Source of the DNA: Flavobacteriaceae bacterium R38
Lineage (GTDB): Bacteria > Bacteroidota > Bacteroidia > Flavobacteriales > Flavobacteriaceae
Assembly (NCBI GenBank): GCA_009901575.1
Contig: WXYP01000002.1
Location: 62,001-126,000, forward strand
Direction of reading: 5' to 3'
Length of the DNA stretch: 64,000 bases
Made by a program: the position numbers and the translations under genes
Notes under the pieces: model-generated
The model's database searches: none
What the model was told of the DNA's origin: nothing
Seen by the model: only the letters and a program-made list of their open reading frames with translations
In this document: piece after piece, positions 26,599 to 35,539 of the stretch
How positions within the stretch are numbered: the first letter of the stretch is position 1
Layout: every line of letters starts with the position of its first letter

Positions 26599-27753
26599 TT
26601 AATCAAGTAATGGCTTAAAGAAAAATAATTGATGATCTGGTAAGAGTTCAGGATGAAAAATATGAATCAAATCTTTTAAAATAAGATCAGGTCGGTTTGG
26701 TCCCAGTTCATAATAAAGGAGTCCGCCTGTACTTCCTTTAGATAACCCAAAAGTGAAAACTTTTTTATTTTTAAAAGCATTGAATTTGGCGTTGTGTTGA
26801 TTGGCATTATTTAAGTCTAGATATGAGCTGTATCCTGATGGCCCAATCCAAAATTCAGCATCCTGTCCTTTTTCTAAAACACTTTCTATACTAAGCGATA
26901 AACTTCCTGTTCCTTCGGTAGCTTTCCATAAATAATTACAATTTGCGTCTGCTAAGAATTGAGCAGCCCAGCTATCCCCGGCTGGAGCATACCATACATC
27001 CTGATATAAAGCTCCACTCATTACCGTTGGGATATTTTTAGCTTTTTTACTGATTTCTACCGCTGCATTATATTCAGACTCAATATTTGAAAAGATAGTA
27101 TCTGCTTTTTCTTCCAAATTAAAAAACGGTGCGAAAAACTTAATCCATTCTGCCTTTCCCAAGGGAGTTTCTTCAACCCAATCTCCATTATATACTACAG
27201 GGATACCTGTTTTCTGGATATTATCATAAGTCTTATTTTGGTCGTTAATTGAAAAACCAATTACAAGTTCGGGTTCCAAGTCAATAAGTACTTCAGTATT
27301 AATAGCTTCGTTTTTTCCTAACTCTTTTACTTTTCCATCAGCTATATTTTGACGTGTCTTTTTTGATGAAATGTATTTGGTATCCGGGAAACCAATCAAT
27401 TTATCCTCCACATCAAGTGCTTCCAAAGAGGGAATATGTGTAGTAGAAGTAACTACTATTTTTTCAACCGGAGTAACTACAATAGCATCATAAGCATCTC
27501 TGGCTAATGTTACAGAAGCTAGTTTTTCTCTAGGAATTAGCGCATAAGTAAATGTTTTTTGATTCCCGGGCCAGGGAGTAGTCACTTTAATGATAGTTAA
27601 ATCTGAAGACTTCTCTACAGTAAACCCCTTGGCATGATTAACATCAATTTCTATATTTTCTGATACCGGAAGTGACTCTCCTGATGATTTTTTTTCTTTT
27701 TGACAAGAAAGTAGCAGGAAGGCAACAGCTATACACAAATACAGGTGTTTCAT
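26599..27753 (-). CDS. btuF: ABC substrate-binding lipoprotein, BtuF/FecB-like
   Basis: A 384-residue lipoprotein with a signal peptide ending at lipobox LLSC (Cys17) followed by an acidic linker. The two-lobed class III binding-protein fold is indicated by IVVTSTTHIPSLEALDVED and DLEPELVIGFS. It probably captures cobalamin or a related corrinoid in the periplasm and hands it to the permease. Assignment to B12 rather than a siderophore rests on neighbouring cobU, cobT, cobS, cobC and the riboswitch-controlled receptor. Its TAA is followed with no gap by the permease TTG. Confidence 0.82.
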   Translation of the reverse strand: MKHLYLCIAVAFLLLSCQKEKKSSGESLPVSENIEIDVNHAKGFTVEKSSDLTIIKVTTPWPGNQKTFTYALIPREKLASVTLARDAYDAIVVTPVEKIVVTSTTHIPSLEALDVEDKLIGFPDTKYISSKKTRQNIADGKVKELGKNEAINTEVLIDLEPELVIGFSINDQNKTYDNIQKTGIPVVYNGDWVEETPLGKAEWIKFFAPFFNLEEKADTIFSNIESEYNAAVEISKKAKNIPTVMSGALYQDVWYAPAGDSWAAQFLADANCNYLWKATEGTGSLSLSIESVLEKGQDAEFWIGPSGYSSYLDLNNANQHNAKFNAFKNKKVFTFGLSKGSTGGLLYYELGPNRPDLILKDLIHIFHPELLPDHQLFFFKPLLD

Positions 27754-27801
27754 CTATTATTTTTTATGTATTAATTTGATTAGATGTAGTTATTGACACC
27801 T

Positions 27802-28662
27802 TTAATTGATTACTTTTCTTTTTTTGAGATCGTATTTGTCTCCCGATCTTAAAAAATAGAATTGTGCTTTTTCTTCTGGTAAATTCTTAAGATTACTTCC
27901 TTCCCTGGACCAAAATGAGTTATCATACATTAATACATAACTGGCTCCCAGTACCTCAAATTTATCATTTTGTACAATTACAGCAGTGTTTTCATCTATT
28001 CCAATACCTAATAATTCCGGCTTTTTCTTTAAGATAGTAAATAAATCAAATTGCCTGTTTCTGGCAAGTACATGCTGATCGATGGCTACATTTTTTAAAA
28101 AGCCAAAGCCAACCTCATGATCTCCCATCATAATCTGATTATTTTTAGTATCTCCTCTAGCTAGATACGATCCTTGAATAGAGGCTCCTGCAGAAGATCC
28201 TCCAATAACACCTCCACGATTTAAAACTTCCCAAAACAGTTTTTCTGCTTCTGTATTTTTATAAGAATCAACTAAACGCCATTGACGTCCTCCTCCAAAC
28301 CAAACTCCTTTAGCATTTTTTAAAGGAGCAACAAAAGCACTTGTATTTGCTTCTTTTGGATCTGCTGTATGTAGTACAGTTACATTGGTAGCACCGTGTC
28401 TTTTTAGAAAATTTGCAGAATTTTCATCATAACTGTCTCTCCCGGCTGCTGTCGGGATTACAACAATAGGAGCATCTTTACCTCCTGCAAGTTCAATGAA
28501 TTTTTCAATGATATTGCTTGAAAGTCTTCCGCCTCCAACTATGACGAGACTTCCTTTTTCAGGCCCCTTAACTGTAGCTGCTTTACCATTCTGTGCTTGT
28601 ATGGTTTGAATCCCGATAAGGAATATGAAAAAACTTAGAAAACCTGTTTTTATCTTTTTCAT
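27802..28662 (-). CDS. Secreted cyanophycinase-like S51 peptidase
   Basis: A 286-residue protein with a signal peptide (about 1-24, ending QAQ) and a peptidase S51 domain. The nucleophile elbow GGSSAGAS is at about 154-161 (Ser157 likely catalytic), preceded by GVWFGGGRQWRL, which is typical of cyanophycinases. These exopeptidases cut multi-Arg-Asp cyanophycin or similar beta-linked dipeptides. It sits between cobC and the B12-binding lipoprotein on the same strand with gaps of 31 and 48 bases, so it is probably co-transcribed with cobalamin genes. A role in B12 metabolism is not known and remains open. Confidence 0.88.
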   Translation of the reverse strand: MKKIKTGFLSFFIFLIGIQTIQAQNGKAATVKGPEKGSLVIVGGGRLSSNIIEKFIELAGGKDAPIVVIPTAAGRDSYDENSANFLKRHGATNVTVLHTADPKEANTSAFVAPLKNAKGVWFGGGRQWRLVDSYKNTEAEKLFWEVLNRGGVIGGSSAGASIQGSYLARGDTKNNQIMMGDHEVGFGFLKNVAIDQHVLARNRQFDLFTILKKKPELLGIGIDENTAVIVQNDKFEVLGASYVLMYDNSFWSREGSNLKNLPEEKAQFYFLRSGDKYDLKKRKVIN

Positions 28663-28693
28663 AATGATTGAATTGTTATTAGTGTAATCAAAA

Positions 28694-29272
28694 CTACATA
28701 AATTTATTATTAATAAGCAATCCGGATTGAATAGAAACTTTTTCGTTTACATATTTTAAATGTATAACATCTCCATAATTTATTTTGATATCAAAAGAAT
28801 CTTTTAAATCCATTTTTAAAATATCTGATAAAATTGATCTCATGACCCCTGCATGTGTAATTATAAAAACTTGTTCGTTCTTTGTTTGAATAACTTCATT
28901 AAAAAAAGAAAGGCTCCTGTTAAATAACCAGATGTAGGATTCTCCATTCGGAACTTGTTCGTTTACAAAATCTGACATCCACTTATTTAAATCGGTTTGA
29001 TGAATTTCATCCCATGATTTTAGTTCCCAATCTCCAAAATCTAACTCTTTTATCCGGTCATCATAGCGAACAGTTTCACTAATATTTTTAGCTAATAGAG
29101 AACAACGTTTTGACGGACTACTGTAAACAATCCCGTTTTTAAAAGCATCAATTTTAGATAAAACCTCGTTAATTTCTTTTTTAAAATTGGGAATTAATTC
29201 AAGGTCAGCTTGCCCATAACAAATTCCCTTATCAATTTTTGGAGTAGTATGCCTGATTAAATAAATTTCCAT
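28694..29272 (-). CDS. cobC: Alpha-ribazole phosphatase CobC, histidine phosphatase family
   Basis: A 192-residue histidine phosphatase. The LIRHTTP motif (catalytic His in about 5-11) is followed by GICYGQADLEL, a pairing characteristic of CobC. Further motifs are SSPSKRC and a second His in ITHAGVMRS. It removes phosphate from alpha-ribazole 5-phosphate, or from adenosylcobalamin 5-phosphate after CobS. It overlaps the end of cobS by 16 bases, consistent with translational coupling in the cobU-cobT-cobS-cobC order. Confidence 0.9.
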   Translation of the reverse strand: MEIYLIRHTTPKIDKGICYGQADLELIPNFKKEINEVLSKIDAFKNGIVYSSPSKRCSLLAKNISETVRYDDRIKELDFGDWELKSWDEIHQTDLNKWMSDFVNEQVPNGESYIWLFNRSLSFFNEVIQTKNEQVFIITHAGVMRSILSDILKMDLKDSFDIKINYGDVIHLKYVNEKVSIQSGLLINNKFM

Positions 29273-30018
29273 AATGCAATTAGACTTAGATAGAAAATTA
29301 CTTCACTTAACTGTTGTACTGCACCGGCACAGTCTCCCGTTTGCCCGCCTAACCATTTTTTAAATTTAACTCCTAAAAACATTTTAGAAAGATACATTGG
29401 GGTGAGTGTCAGAAAAACTATAGGCGTTTTAAAAAGTAGTAGCGGTATAACCCCAAAAAAGCCACTTATGATTACCATTGTTAAAGTAATGTCTTTGGCA
29501 GCAGGCTTTGCTTTACTATCATCGGTATCCCTTACGTATGGATGTGTAAAAATGAGCGTAGTTGCAATAAACCTGCTTAAACTATGTCCGGCTATGATAG
29601 CAGCTGGGATGTAGACAGGGTTTATTTCTCCTAATGCCGTAAACTTTAGTAATAGAATTAAGATAAGTCCGATTACTCCATAGGTGCCAAGACGAGAATC
29701 TTTCATAATTAAGAGAATCTTTTCTTTAGTCCATCCGCCTCCAAGTCCGTCACACACATCTGCAAACCCATCTTCATGAAAAGCTCCTGTAGCGTAAATA
29801 GTAGCTGTCATGCTTAGCAAAAGAGCAATAGAAGTTGAAAAAATAAAAGATGAAACATAAAAAACTAATGCTCCTATACTTCCGACAATGATACCAACCA
29901 GGGAGAAATATTTAGCGCTTTTTGATAAATAATCAGGAGAATGGCCTACCCATTTCGGACACGGGATACGGGTAAAAAACATCAAGGCAGTAAAGAATAT
30001 ATGAATTTCTTTTTTCAC
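29257..30018 (-). CDS. cobS: Adenosylcobinamide-GDP ribazoletransferase
   Basis: A 253-residue integral membrane enzyme with about six transmembrane segments. It joins adenosylcobinamide-GDP to alpha-ribazole (or its phosphate), the last assembly step of B12. The CobS motif GAFHEDGFADVCDGLGGGW, with its acidic metal-binding residues, lies at about 78-96, and DSRLGTYGVIGL follows. The start codon appears to be GTG at 30018. The stop overlaps cobC by 16 bases and cobT is 33 bases upstream, so the four genes form a nucleotide-loop assembly unit. Confidence 0.93.
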   Translation of the reverse strand: MKKEIHIFFTALMFFTRIPCPKWVGHSPDYLSKSAKYFSLVGIIVGSIGALVFYVSSFIFSTSIALLLSMTATIYATGAFHEDGFADVCDGLGGGWTKEKILLIMKDSRLGTYGVIGLILILLLKFTALGEINPVYIPAAIIAGHSLSRFIATTLIFTHPYVRDTDDSKAKPAAKDITLTMVIISGFFGVIPLLLFKTPIVFLTLTPMYLSKMFLGVKFKKWLGGQTGDCAGAVQQLSEVIFYLSLIALWKFI

Positions 30019-30051
30019 AAGCTTAAATTTTTAGATGATCGTTTCATCCGA

Positions 30052-31089
30052 TCATGATTTATCACTTACTCCGGCATCTTTAAAACTGGCCATATCATTT
30101 AAGAAATTTACTGCCGATTGTACTATGGGGAAACATAATGCTGCTCCTGTACCTTCACCAAGTCGTAATCCTAAATTTAATAAAGGTGTTGCTTCCAGAT
30201 AGGATAGAATTTTTTCGTGCCCTTTTTCATTTGAGGTATGAGCAAATAAACAATAGTCAAGGCAATTTTTATTTATTGCGTGAGCTGCAAGTAATGATGC
30301 GCTTACTATAAAACCATCAATAAGAATAGACATTTTTAATTCTGCAGCTTTTAAAATCGCTCCGCACAGCATTACAATTTCAAATCCGCCAAAAGTAGCT
30401 AAAGCTTCTAAAGGAGATTGAGGGTGATGTTTTTGATAGGCAGCAGCTAATGTTTCTTTCTTTTTTGAGATGCCTTCAGCATTTAATCCGGTACCGGCAC
30501 CAATACACTCATCAATAGGAATACCGGTAAAATAGCTCATTAATAAAGAAGCAGAAGAAGTATTCCCTATTCCCATCTCTCCAAAACCGATACTATTACA
30601 ACCTTCTCGATGTATTTGAGTAACAATATCTCCACCTTTTTTCAAAGCTGCTGTGCATTGATCTGTACTCATAGCAGCTTCTTCTTCATAGTTTTTAGTG
30701 CCAAAATCGATTTTTGCATCTATGATTCCTGGTAAATCAAAATGGTGATTAACCCCGGAATCTACAACTTTAAGTGCTATGTCATGAGTTTTACTAAAAA
30801 CATTGATAGCTGCTCCACCATTCAGGAAATTATAGACCATTTGCGATGTGACTTCCTGAGAGAAGGGATTAACCTCTCCTTTTTTAGCAATTCCGTGATC
30901 TCCAGCAAAAACAACAATAGTAGGTTTAGATAGCTTAGGAGAAGATGTTTGTTGTATGAGTCCGATTTGCAATGCTGTTTTTTCAAGCAAACCCAAGGCA
31001 CCTAATGGTTTTGTTTTGGTATCAATTTTTTCATTCAGCTCATTTTCCAATGACGCATTTGCTGTTTTATCGATAGAATAATGAATCAT
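30052..31089 (-). CDS. cobT: Nicotinate-nucleotide-dimethylbenzimidazole phosphoribosyltransferase
   Basis: A 345-residue cytoplasmic enzyme that makes alpha-ribazole 5-phosphate from nicotinate mononucleotide and a benzimidazole base. The opening TKTKPLGALGLLE and FAGDHGIAKKGEVNPF are CobT signatures, and the catalytic glutamate lies in LRLGEGTGAAL (about Glu312). Length matches the family (about 350). It lies five bases from cobU on the same strand. No bluB or other lower-ligand synthesis gene is visible, so the base is probably imported or made elsewhere. Confidence 0.95.
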   Translation of the reverse strand: MIHYSIDKTANASLENELNEKIDTKTKPLGALGLLEKTALQIGLIQQTSSPKLSKPTIVVFAGDHGIAKKGEVNPFSQEVTSQMVYNFLNGGAAINVFSKTHDIALKVVDSGVNHHFDLPGIIDAKIDFGTKNYEEEAAMSTDQCTAALKKGGDIVTQIHREGCNSIGFGEMGIGNTSSASLLMSYFTGIPIDECIGAGTGLNAEGISKKKETLAAAYQKHHPQSPLEALATFGGFEIVMLCGAILKAAELKMSILIDGFIVSASLLAAHAINKNCLDYCLFAHTSNEKGHEKILSYLEATPLLNLGLRLGEGTGAALCFPIVQSAVNFLNDMASFKDAGVSDKS

Positions 31090-31093
31090 TAGC

Positions 31094-31597
31094 TTATTTT
31101 AATTTTAAAGGAATACCAGATATCATCACAGTAGCTGTATCTGCATTTTTAGCTATAAATTGATTCACCCAACCTTGTAATTCTGTAAATTTTCTTCCAA
31201 CTTCAGTATGAGCATGAACCCCCATACCAATTTCATTAGAGATAATTATAATATGAGCATTTATAGCAAATAATCTTTCTAATTCTTCTTTTGCCAAACG
31301 AAGAGATTCTTCTACATCATTTTTAGTATCTACAAAATAATTAGTGAGCCATAATGTGATACAATCGATTACAACTACCTCGTTTTCATCAATAACATTA
31401 GAAATATGTTTTTCTTCTTCTATTGAAATCCAACGCTCATCTCTGTCATTTTTATGCCGATCTATTCTTTTTCGATGGTCTTCATCCCAAATACGGGAAG
31501 TAGCGATGTATTTTGCAGAAGAAGAGAGTGATAATGCCAGGTTTTGGGCATAACTACTCTTACCGGATCGTTCTCCTCCTGTGATATAATATATCAT
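31094..31597 (-). CDS. cobU: Adenosylcobinamide kinase/guanylyltransferase
   Basis: A 167-residue CobU/CobP enzyme that phosphorylates adenosylcobinamide and transfers GMP to it. The P-loop TGGERSGKSS is at about 6-15. The family motif VVIDCITLWLTN follows near 75 and SNEIGMGV near 120, where the GMP-binding region is expected. It is the first gene of the leftward cob/btu run. The promoter region shared with the divergent riboswitch is short. No cobalamin riboswitch is visible on the minus strand, so this half of the island may not be B12-repressed by that element. Confidence 0.94.
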   Translation of the reverse strand: MIYYITGGERSGKSSYAQNLALSLSSSAKYIATSRIWDEDHRKRIDRHKNDRDERWISIEEEKHISNVIDENEVVVIDCITLWLTNYFVDTKNDVEESLRLAKEELERLFAINAHIIIISNEIGMGVHAHTEVGRKFTELQGWVNQFIAKNADTATVMISGIPLKLK

Positions 31598-31681
31598 TAT
31601 CGTCTTCTAATTAATTTATCACAAAGATTATGTTTTTTAAGACAAAATGCCACAAAGAATTTTTAATTCTAAAATAGATAT

Positions 31682-31689
31682 TATATTTG
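31682..31689 (+). promoter_or_regulatory. -7 box of the btuB riboswitch transcript
   Basis: TATATTTG matches TAnnTTTG and is followed by a GC-rich CGGCG. A -33 TTTG is weak (TTTT near 31661). It lies about ten bases before the start of the riboswitch, as expected for its promoter. Confidence 0.5.
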
Positions 31690-31699
31690 CGGCGAATTT

Positions 31700-31884
31700 A
31701 GGTTCCTGTATTTCTTTTGAAGATATAGGATTAAAAGGGAATTCGGTGTGAAACCGAAGCTGTTCCCGCAACTGTAAGCTCAGTTCTGAATATTCAGAAT
31801 GCTTGTTGTTCCTCTTTGAAGTCACTGTTTCGAAAATTTGAAATGGGAAGGCAAACAACAAGACGCAAGCCAGGAGACCTGCCT
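31700..31884 (+). promoter_or_regulatory. Cobalamin riboswitch
   Basis: The leader of the TonB receptor gene contains the conserved B12 box AGCCAGGAGACCTGCC at 31868-31883. Before it are the GGGAATTCGGTGTGAAACCG and GCTGTTCCCGCAACTGTAAG elements (about 31737-31780). These are hallmark positions of the adenosylcobalamin aptamer. The aptamer ends about 87 bases before the ATG, leaving room for a regulatory platform. Coenzyme B12 binding would be expected to lower receptor expression. Confidence 0.95.
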
Positions 31885-31970
31885 TTATTTGTATTAATTG
31901 TCAAACTTTCGGGTAAAAAGTTTCGGTATGGGTAAACTACATGCTTTTCTCCCTTTAATTATTATTAAAA

Positions 31971-33848
31971 ATGTTTAAAAGAAGTATTTCTCTTGGTGTT
32001 TTAGCAATGTTATGCGCACCTGTTTTTGCTCAGGAAAAAGAGCAGGAAAGTAAAGTAGAACAACTGGACGAAGTTGTTGTTACAGATTCTCGTTTTGCAT
32101 TAAAACGTGAAAATTCCGGTAAAACCGTGATTAAGATCTCTAAATCAGAGATAGAAAGAAATCAAGGACGGACTATCGCTGAACTAATAAATACAAAATC
32201 AGGTATTGAAATTACTGGAAGTAGAAGTAATGCCGGGCAAAATTTAGGTGTTCGTGTTAGAGGGGGGAATAATAATCAAGTTTTAGTTATTATAGATGGT
32301 GTTCAGGTAACAGACCCGTCTCAAATAAATAGTGAATACGATTTACGTTTATTATCTTTAGGTAACATTGAATCTATTGAAATTATTAAAGGAGCTGCCA
32401 GTACATTATATGGTAGTGGAGCAGCTACAGCAGTAATAAATATTACAACTTTAAAAGCAGGAAAAGATGTAATCAATGCTTCTGTAACATCTACAATTGG
32501 AACCAATCAATCGCAAGATGATCAGGATTTCGATATCGCCGATTTTACGAATAGTGTTAATATTAATGGTACAGTAAACAAATTCAATTACCGTTTGATA
32601 TTCAACCAAACTTTCTCGAATGGAATTTCTGCTGCTATTGCAGATAATGCAGAAAGAGATGCATATTCTAGATATGGTTTAGATTTGAATCTGGGCTATC
32701 GATTTACAGATAATTTTTCTATAAATATATTTGGAAATCTTACTGATATTGATTCTGATTTTGATGCCGGTGCATTTTCTGATTCAGAAGGGAACGAATT
32801 TATAAGTGACCAGAGACGTATTGGATTAACTTCAAAATATGCATATGAGGGAGGTAGTGTTAATTTAAGTGCTTCGTATAGTAGTTTTGAAAGAGAATTT
32901 TTATCACCTCCTTTTAATCCTTTTATTTCTGAAGGTGATAACTTTATTTTAGATGTGTATAATAAGTATAATTTCAGTAATAAGTTTTATACTATAATTG
33001 GATTGAATGTAATTGATAATCAAGCTACTTTTGCTGAAGATGTAGATTTTAATATTATTGACCCTTATATTAATACCGTATATGTATCTGGTTTTGGATT
33101 AAATATCAATGCAGGTGCCAGACTAAATAATCATAGTGAATATGGATCTAATTTTATTTATAATATTAATCCATCTTATACTATTAAACTAAATGATAGT
33201 CATTATATCAAGTTTTTTGGATCGTATAGTACATCTTTTATCACACCTTCTTTATTTCAATTGTTTGACCAGTTTAGCGGAGTTCCTGATTTAGATCCGG
33301 AAGAAAACTTAACTATTGAAGGGGGTGCAGAGCTTAAACTAGGTTCTAAATTTAGAGCAAGTGCATTATACTTCAATAGGGAAGAAGAAAATGTTCTTAG
33401 CTTTGATGACACAAACTTTATATATTTTAATGGGCCTGATCAAACTGTAGATGGTTTGGAGACAGAAGTTGATTTTATTCCAACTAAAAACCTCTCTTTA
33501 TCATTAAATTATACATTTATTTTAGAAGATGATGTAGAGTTAACACCTGAACATAAAGCTAATTTATCTGTAGCATATAATTTAACACCAAGAACTTTTG
33601 CTTCAGTTTCTTATCAATTTACAGGTGAGCGTTCTACTTTTGATCGCAGGGATTTTTCTAATCCTATTCCAATTACCTTAGATAGTTTTAACTTAATAAA
33701 TTTATCGTTTAATCATACGTTCAAAAATGATAAGGTTACTGTTTTCGCAGGTGTTGAAAATTTATTTAATGAAGATTATCAAGATGTATTTGGATTTACA
33801 ACCAGAGGGTTTAATACTAATATTGGTTTTAAATTGAATTTACTATAA
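31971..33848 (+). CDS. btuB: TonB-dependent outer-membrane receptor, BtuB-type
   Basis: A 625-residue receptor with a signal peptide (about 1-20, ending FAQ), a TonB-box-like region LDEVVVTDSR (about 31-40), a plug domain with RVRGGNNNQVLVIIDGVQVTDP, and a 22-strand-type barrel ending FNTNIGFKLNLL. It should import cobalamin across the outer membrane using TonB energy. The cobalamin riboswitch in its leader and the adjacent cob/btu genes make vitamin B12 the likely ligand. The length is close to Escherichia coli BtuB (614). A strong hairpin follows the stop. Confidence 0.93.
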   Translation: MFKRSISLGVLAMLCAPVFAQEKEQESKVEQLDEVVVTDSRFALKRENSGKTVIKISKSEIERNQGRTIAELINTKSGIEITGSRSNAGQNLGVRVRGGNNNQVLVIIDGVQVTDPSQINSEYDLRLLSLGNIESIEIIKGAASTLYGSGAATAVINITTLKAGKDVINASVTSTIGTNQSQDDQDFDIADFTNSVNINGTVNKFNYRLIFNQTFSNGISAAIADNAERDAYSRYGLDLNLGYRFTDNFSINIFGNLTDIDSDFDAGAFSDSEGNEFISDQRRIGLTSKYAYEGGSVNLSASYSSFEREFLSPPFNPFISEGDNFILDVYNKYNFSNKFYTIIGLNVIDNQATFAEDVDFNIIDPYINTVYVSGFGLNINAGARLNNHSEYGSNFIYNINPSYTIKLNDSHYIKFFGSYSTSFITPSLFQLFDQFSGVPDLDPEENLTIEGGAELKLGSKFRASALYFNREEENVLSFDDTNFIYFNGPDQTVDGLETEVDFIPTKNLSLSLNYTFILEDDVELTPEHKANLSVAYNLTPRTFASVSYQFTGERSTFDRRDFSNPIPITLDSFNLINLSFNHTFKNDKVTVFAGVENLFNEDYQDVFGFTTRGFNTNIGFKLNLL

Positions 33849-33859
33849 TATACTTTACA

Positions 33860-33900
33860 AAGAAAGTCGTTTCTTATTATTAGAAACGACTTTCTTATAT
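33860..33900. terminator. Bidirectional hairpin between btuB and the S41 protease gene
   Basis: A perfect 14-base stem, AAGAAAGTCGTTTC with GAAACGACTTTCTT, surrounds a nine-base loop (33860-33896). It is well placed to terminate btuB on the plus strand and the convergent protease gene on the minus strand. Confidence 0.88.
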
Positions 33901-33918
33901 AAAATTGCTTATGGTGGG

Positions 33919-35388
33919 TTATTGAAAATCTTTTAAATGTAAAGTCATATTATCTTTAAACATTTCTGATTTTTTATACTGAATCTCTTCCAAAGGAAAT
34001 GATGATATTCTTTGTTGTCGAATTGATGTATTTGTTGCTCCTGTGATTTCCTGAATAGCTCTTGCCAATAATGGTTCACTTGGATTCCCAAGTATTCCAA
34101 AATTAGTAAAATCTTCACGCAATTCAAGATCAGGATCTAATCCTTGTGCAAATTCTGAAACCCCATCTGCATTTACTTCAATGAGTACTAATGGCTGCAT
34201 GGCATAATTATGAGAAGTAGTAATTCCTCTATCGTCAAAATCGTTGAAATTACTTTCTCCGTTTATAACTTCAGAATCAAAAACCGTAATTGATGCCTGG
34301 AATTTTCCCCTGGTTTGCGTTCCTATTTGTATTACGTCAATATAAGAACTCAAAGAATTGATAGTAAGTTCACTTGCAGAAGCAGAACTTCCGGTAGTCA
34401 ATACAAATACTCTATTTAGATTAAGATGATTTAATGGAGTCCCATTTCTTGTAGTGGTTTGAAACAGATTTACAAGTCGATCAGGATTATTAGCTTCAAA
34501 AAAAGCTTGTAAATCACTATTCCAACGTTCAGTAGAGAAAACTTCTTCAGAAAACTGACCTGTGATTAAACTTCCTAATGTAATCGAACTGGTTACAGAG
34601 CCTCCACCATTATATCTTAAATCAAGAATTAAATCGGTAACATTATTTGCAGCAAAAGTGCCAAAAACATCATTTAATTGTTCATCAAAATCAGCTCTAA
34701 AACCATTGTATACCAGATAACCAACGTTTTGACTTCCTACGTTTAACACATCTGCAATTAAAATAGGGTTTTCAGTTATTGTTGTTTTACCTACGGTTAC
34801 CTCTTCTCCTGTAGGAGTGACATTCACACCATCAAAAGTGGCTAGTCCATAAGTAACACTAGTGTCATCATTGAATAATAATCCGCCAAAGTTAGCGTCG
34901 GTTAATTGAGTTCCGTTTACTGTGGTAAAAATATCGCCTCGTTGTAATGTAGAATTTTCGGCCTCAGAACCCGGAATGATATAGCGTACAATACCAAAAA
35001 GATTACTTCCTCCTCCTGGAAAACGTACCAAACCAAATTCTACACCGCTATTTAAAGAAGTTCCGCCTAGGAAATCTTCCAGTTCAAATCGGTTATCAGT
35101 AATAAAACTGAATTCATCTTCGTCTCCGGGTAAGAACAATAAACTATTAAAAAGTGCTTCGGGGGTATCGAAACCTTCTAAAAAAGGTAAATATTCTTCA
35201 TCCGTTGGAAATCTATTATCTGCAAGATTAGGAACATCGTCCTTGTACAAGTAGAAAAAATTCATTCCTCTCCAAACAAAATCATTAATCTCTAAACTTG
35301 CAGGAACAGCCCTTAAATCGTCATCCCTGTCTGAACAACCGATATTTATTAAACTGATGATGGTTAATAAAAATAAAATTTTTCTCAT
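33919..35388 (-). CDS. S41 family C-terminal-processing peptidase, lipoprotein
   Basis: A 489-residue lipoprotein with lipobox NIGC (Cys18) after a short signal peptide. A PDZ-like domain covers about 110-200 (RGDIFTTVNGTQL) and an S41 peptidase domain about 210-400. The catalytic Ser-containing GSSASASEL is near 330, and DLRYNGGGSV precedes it as in tail-specific proteases. It is probably anchored in the outer membrane and processes periplasmic or surface proteins. It stands alone, convergent with btuB and divergent from the sigma factor gene across about 150 AT-rich bases. Confidence 0.9.
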   Translation of the reverse strand: MRKILFLLTIISLINIGCSDRDDDLRAVPASLEINDFVWRGMNFFYLYKDDVPNLADNRFPTDEEYLPFLEGFDTPEALFNSLLFLPGDEDEFSFITDNRFELEDFLGGTSLNSGVEFGLVRFPGGGSNLFGIVRYIIPGSEAENSTLQRGDIFTTVNGTQLTDANFGGLLFNDDTSVTYGLATFDGVNVTPTGEEVTVGKTTITENPILIADVLNVGSQNVGYLVYNGFRADFDEQLNDVFGTFAANNVTDLILDLRYNGGGSVTSSITLGSLITGQFSEEVFSTERWNSDLQAFFEANNPDRLVNLFQTTTRNGTPLNHLNLNRVFVLTTGSSASASELTINSLSSYIDVIQIGTQTRGKFQASITVFDSEVINGESNFNDFDDRGITTSHNYAMQPLVLIEVNADGVSEFAQGLDPDLELREDFTNFGILGNPSEPLLARAIQEITGATNTSIRQQRISSFPLEEIQYKKSEMFKDNMTLHLKDFQ

Positions 35389-35539
35389 AAATAATTTTTT
35401 TTCATCATTGCACTATATTATAGAACTCTAAAATACTGATGTTATTATGAAATAAAAATTTTTTGTAACAAAATAAATAGTTGTTCGTCTTCCTTTTATA
35501 ACACAAAACAAAGAAGTGTTTTTTAAACTAAACTAATAA

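Noticed and set aside
31637-31861. 74-codon minus-strand ORF across the riboswitch
   Set aside because: It is antisense to conserved aptamer elements and has no coding support.
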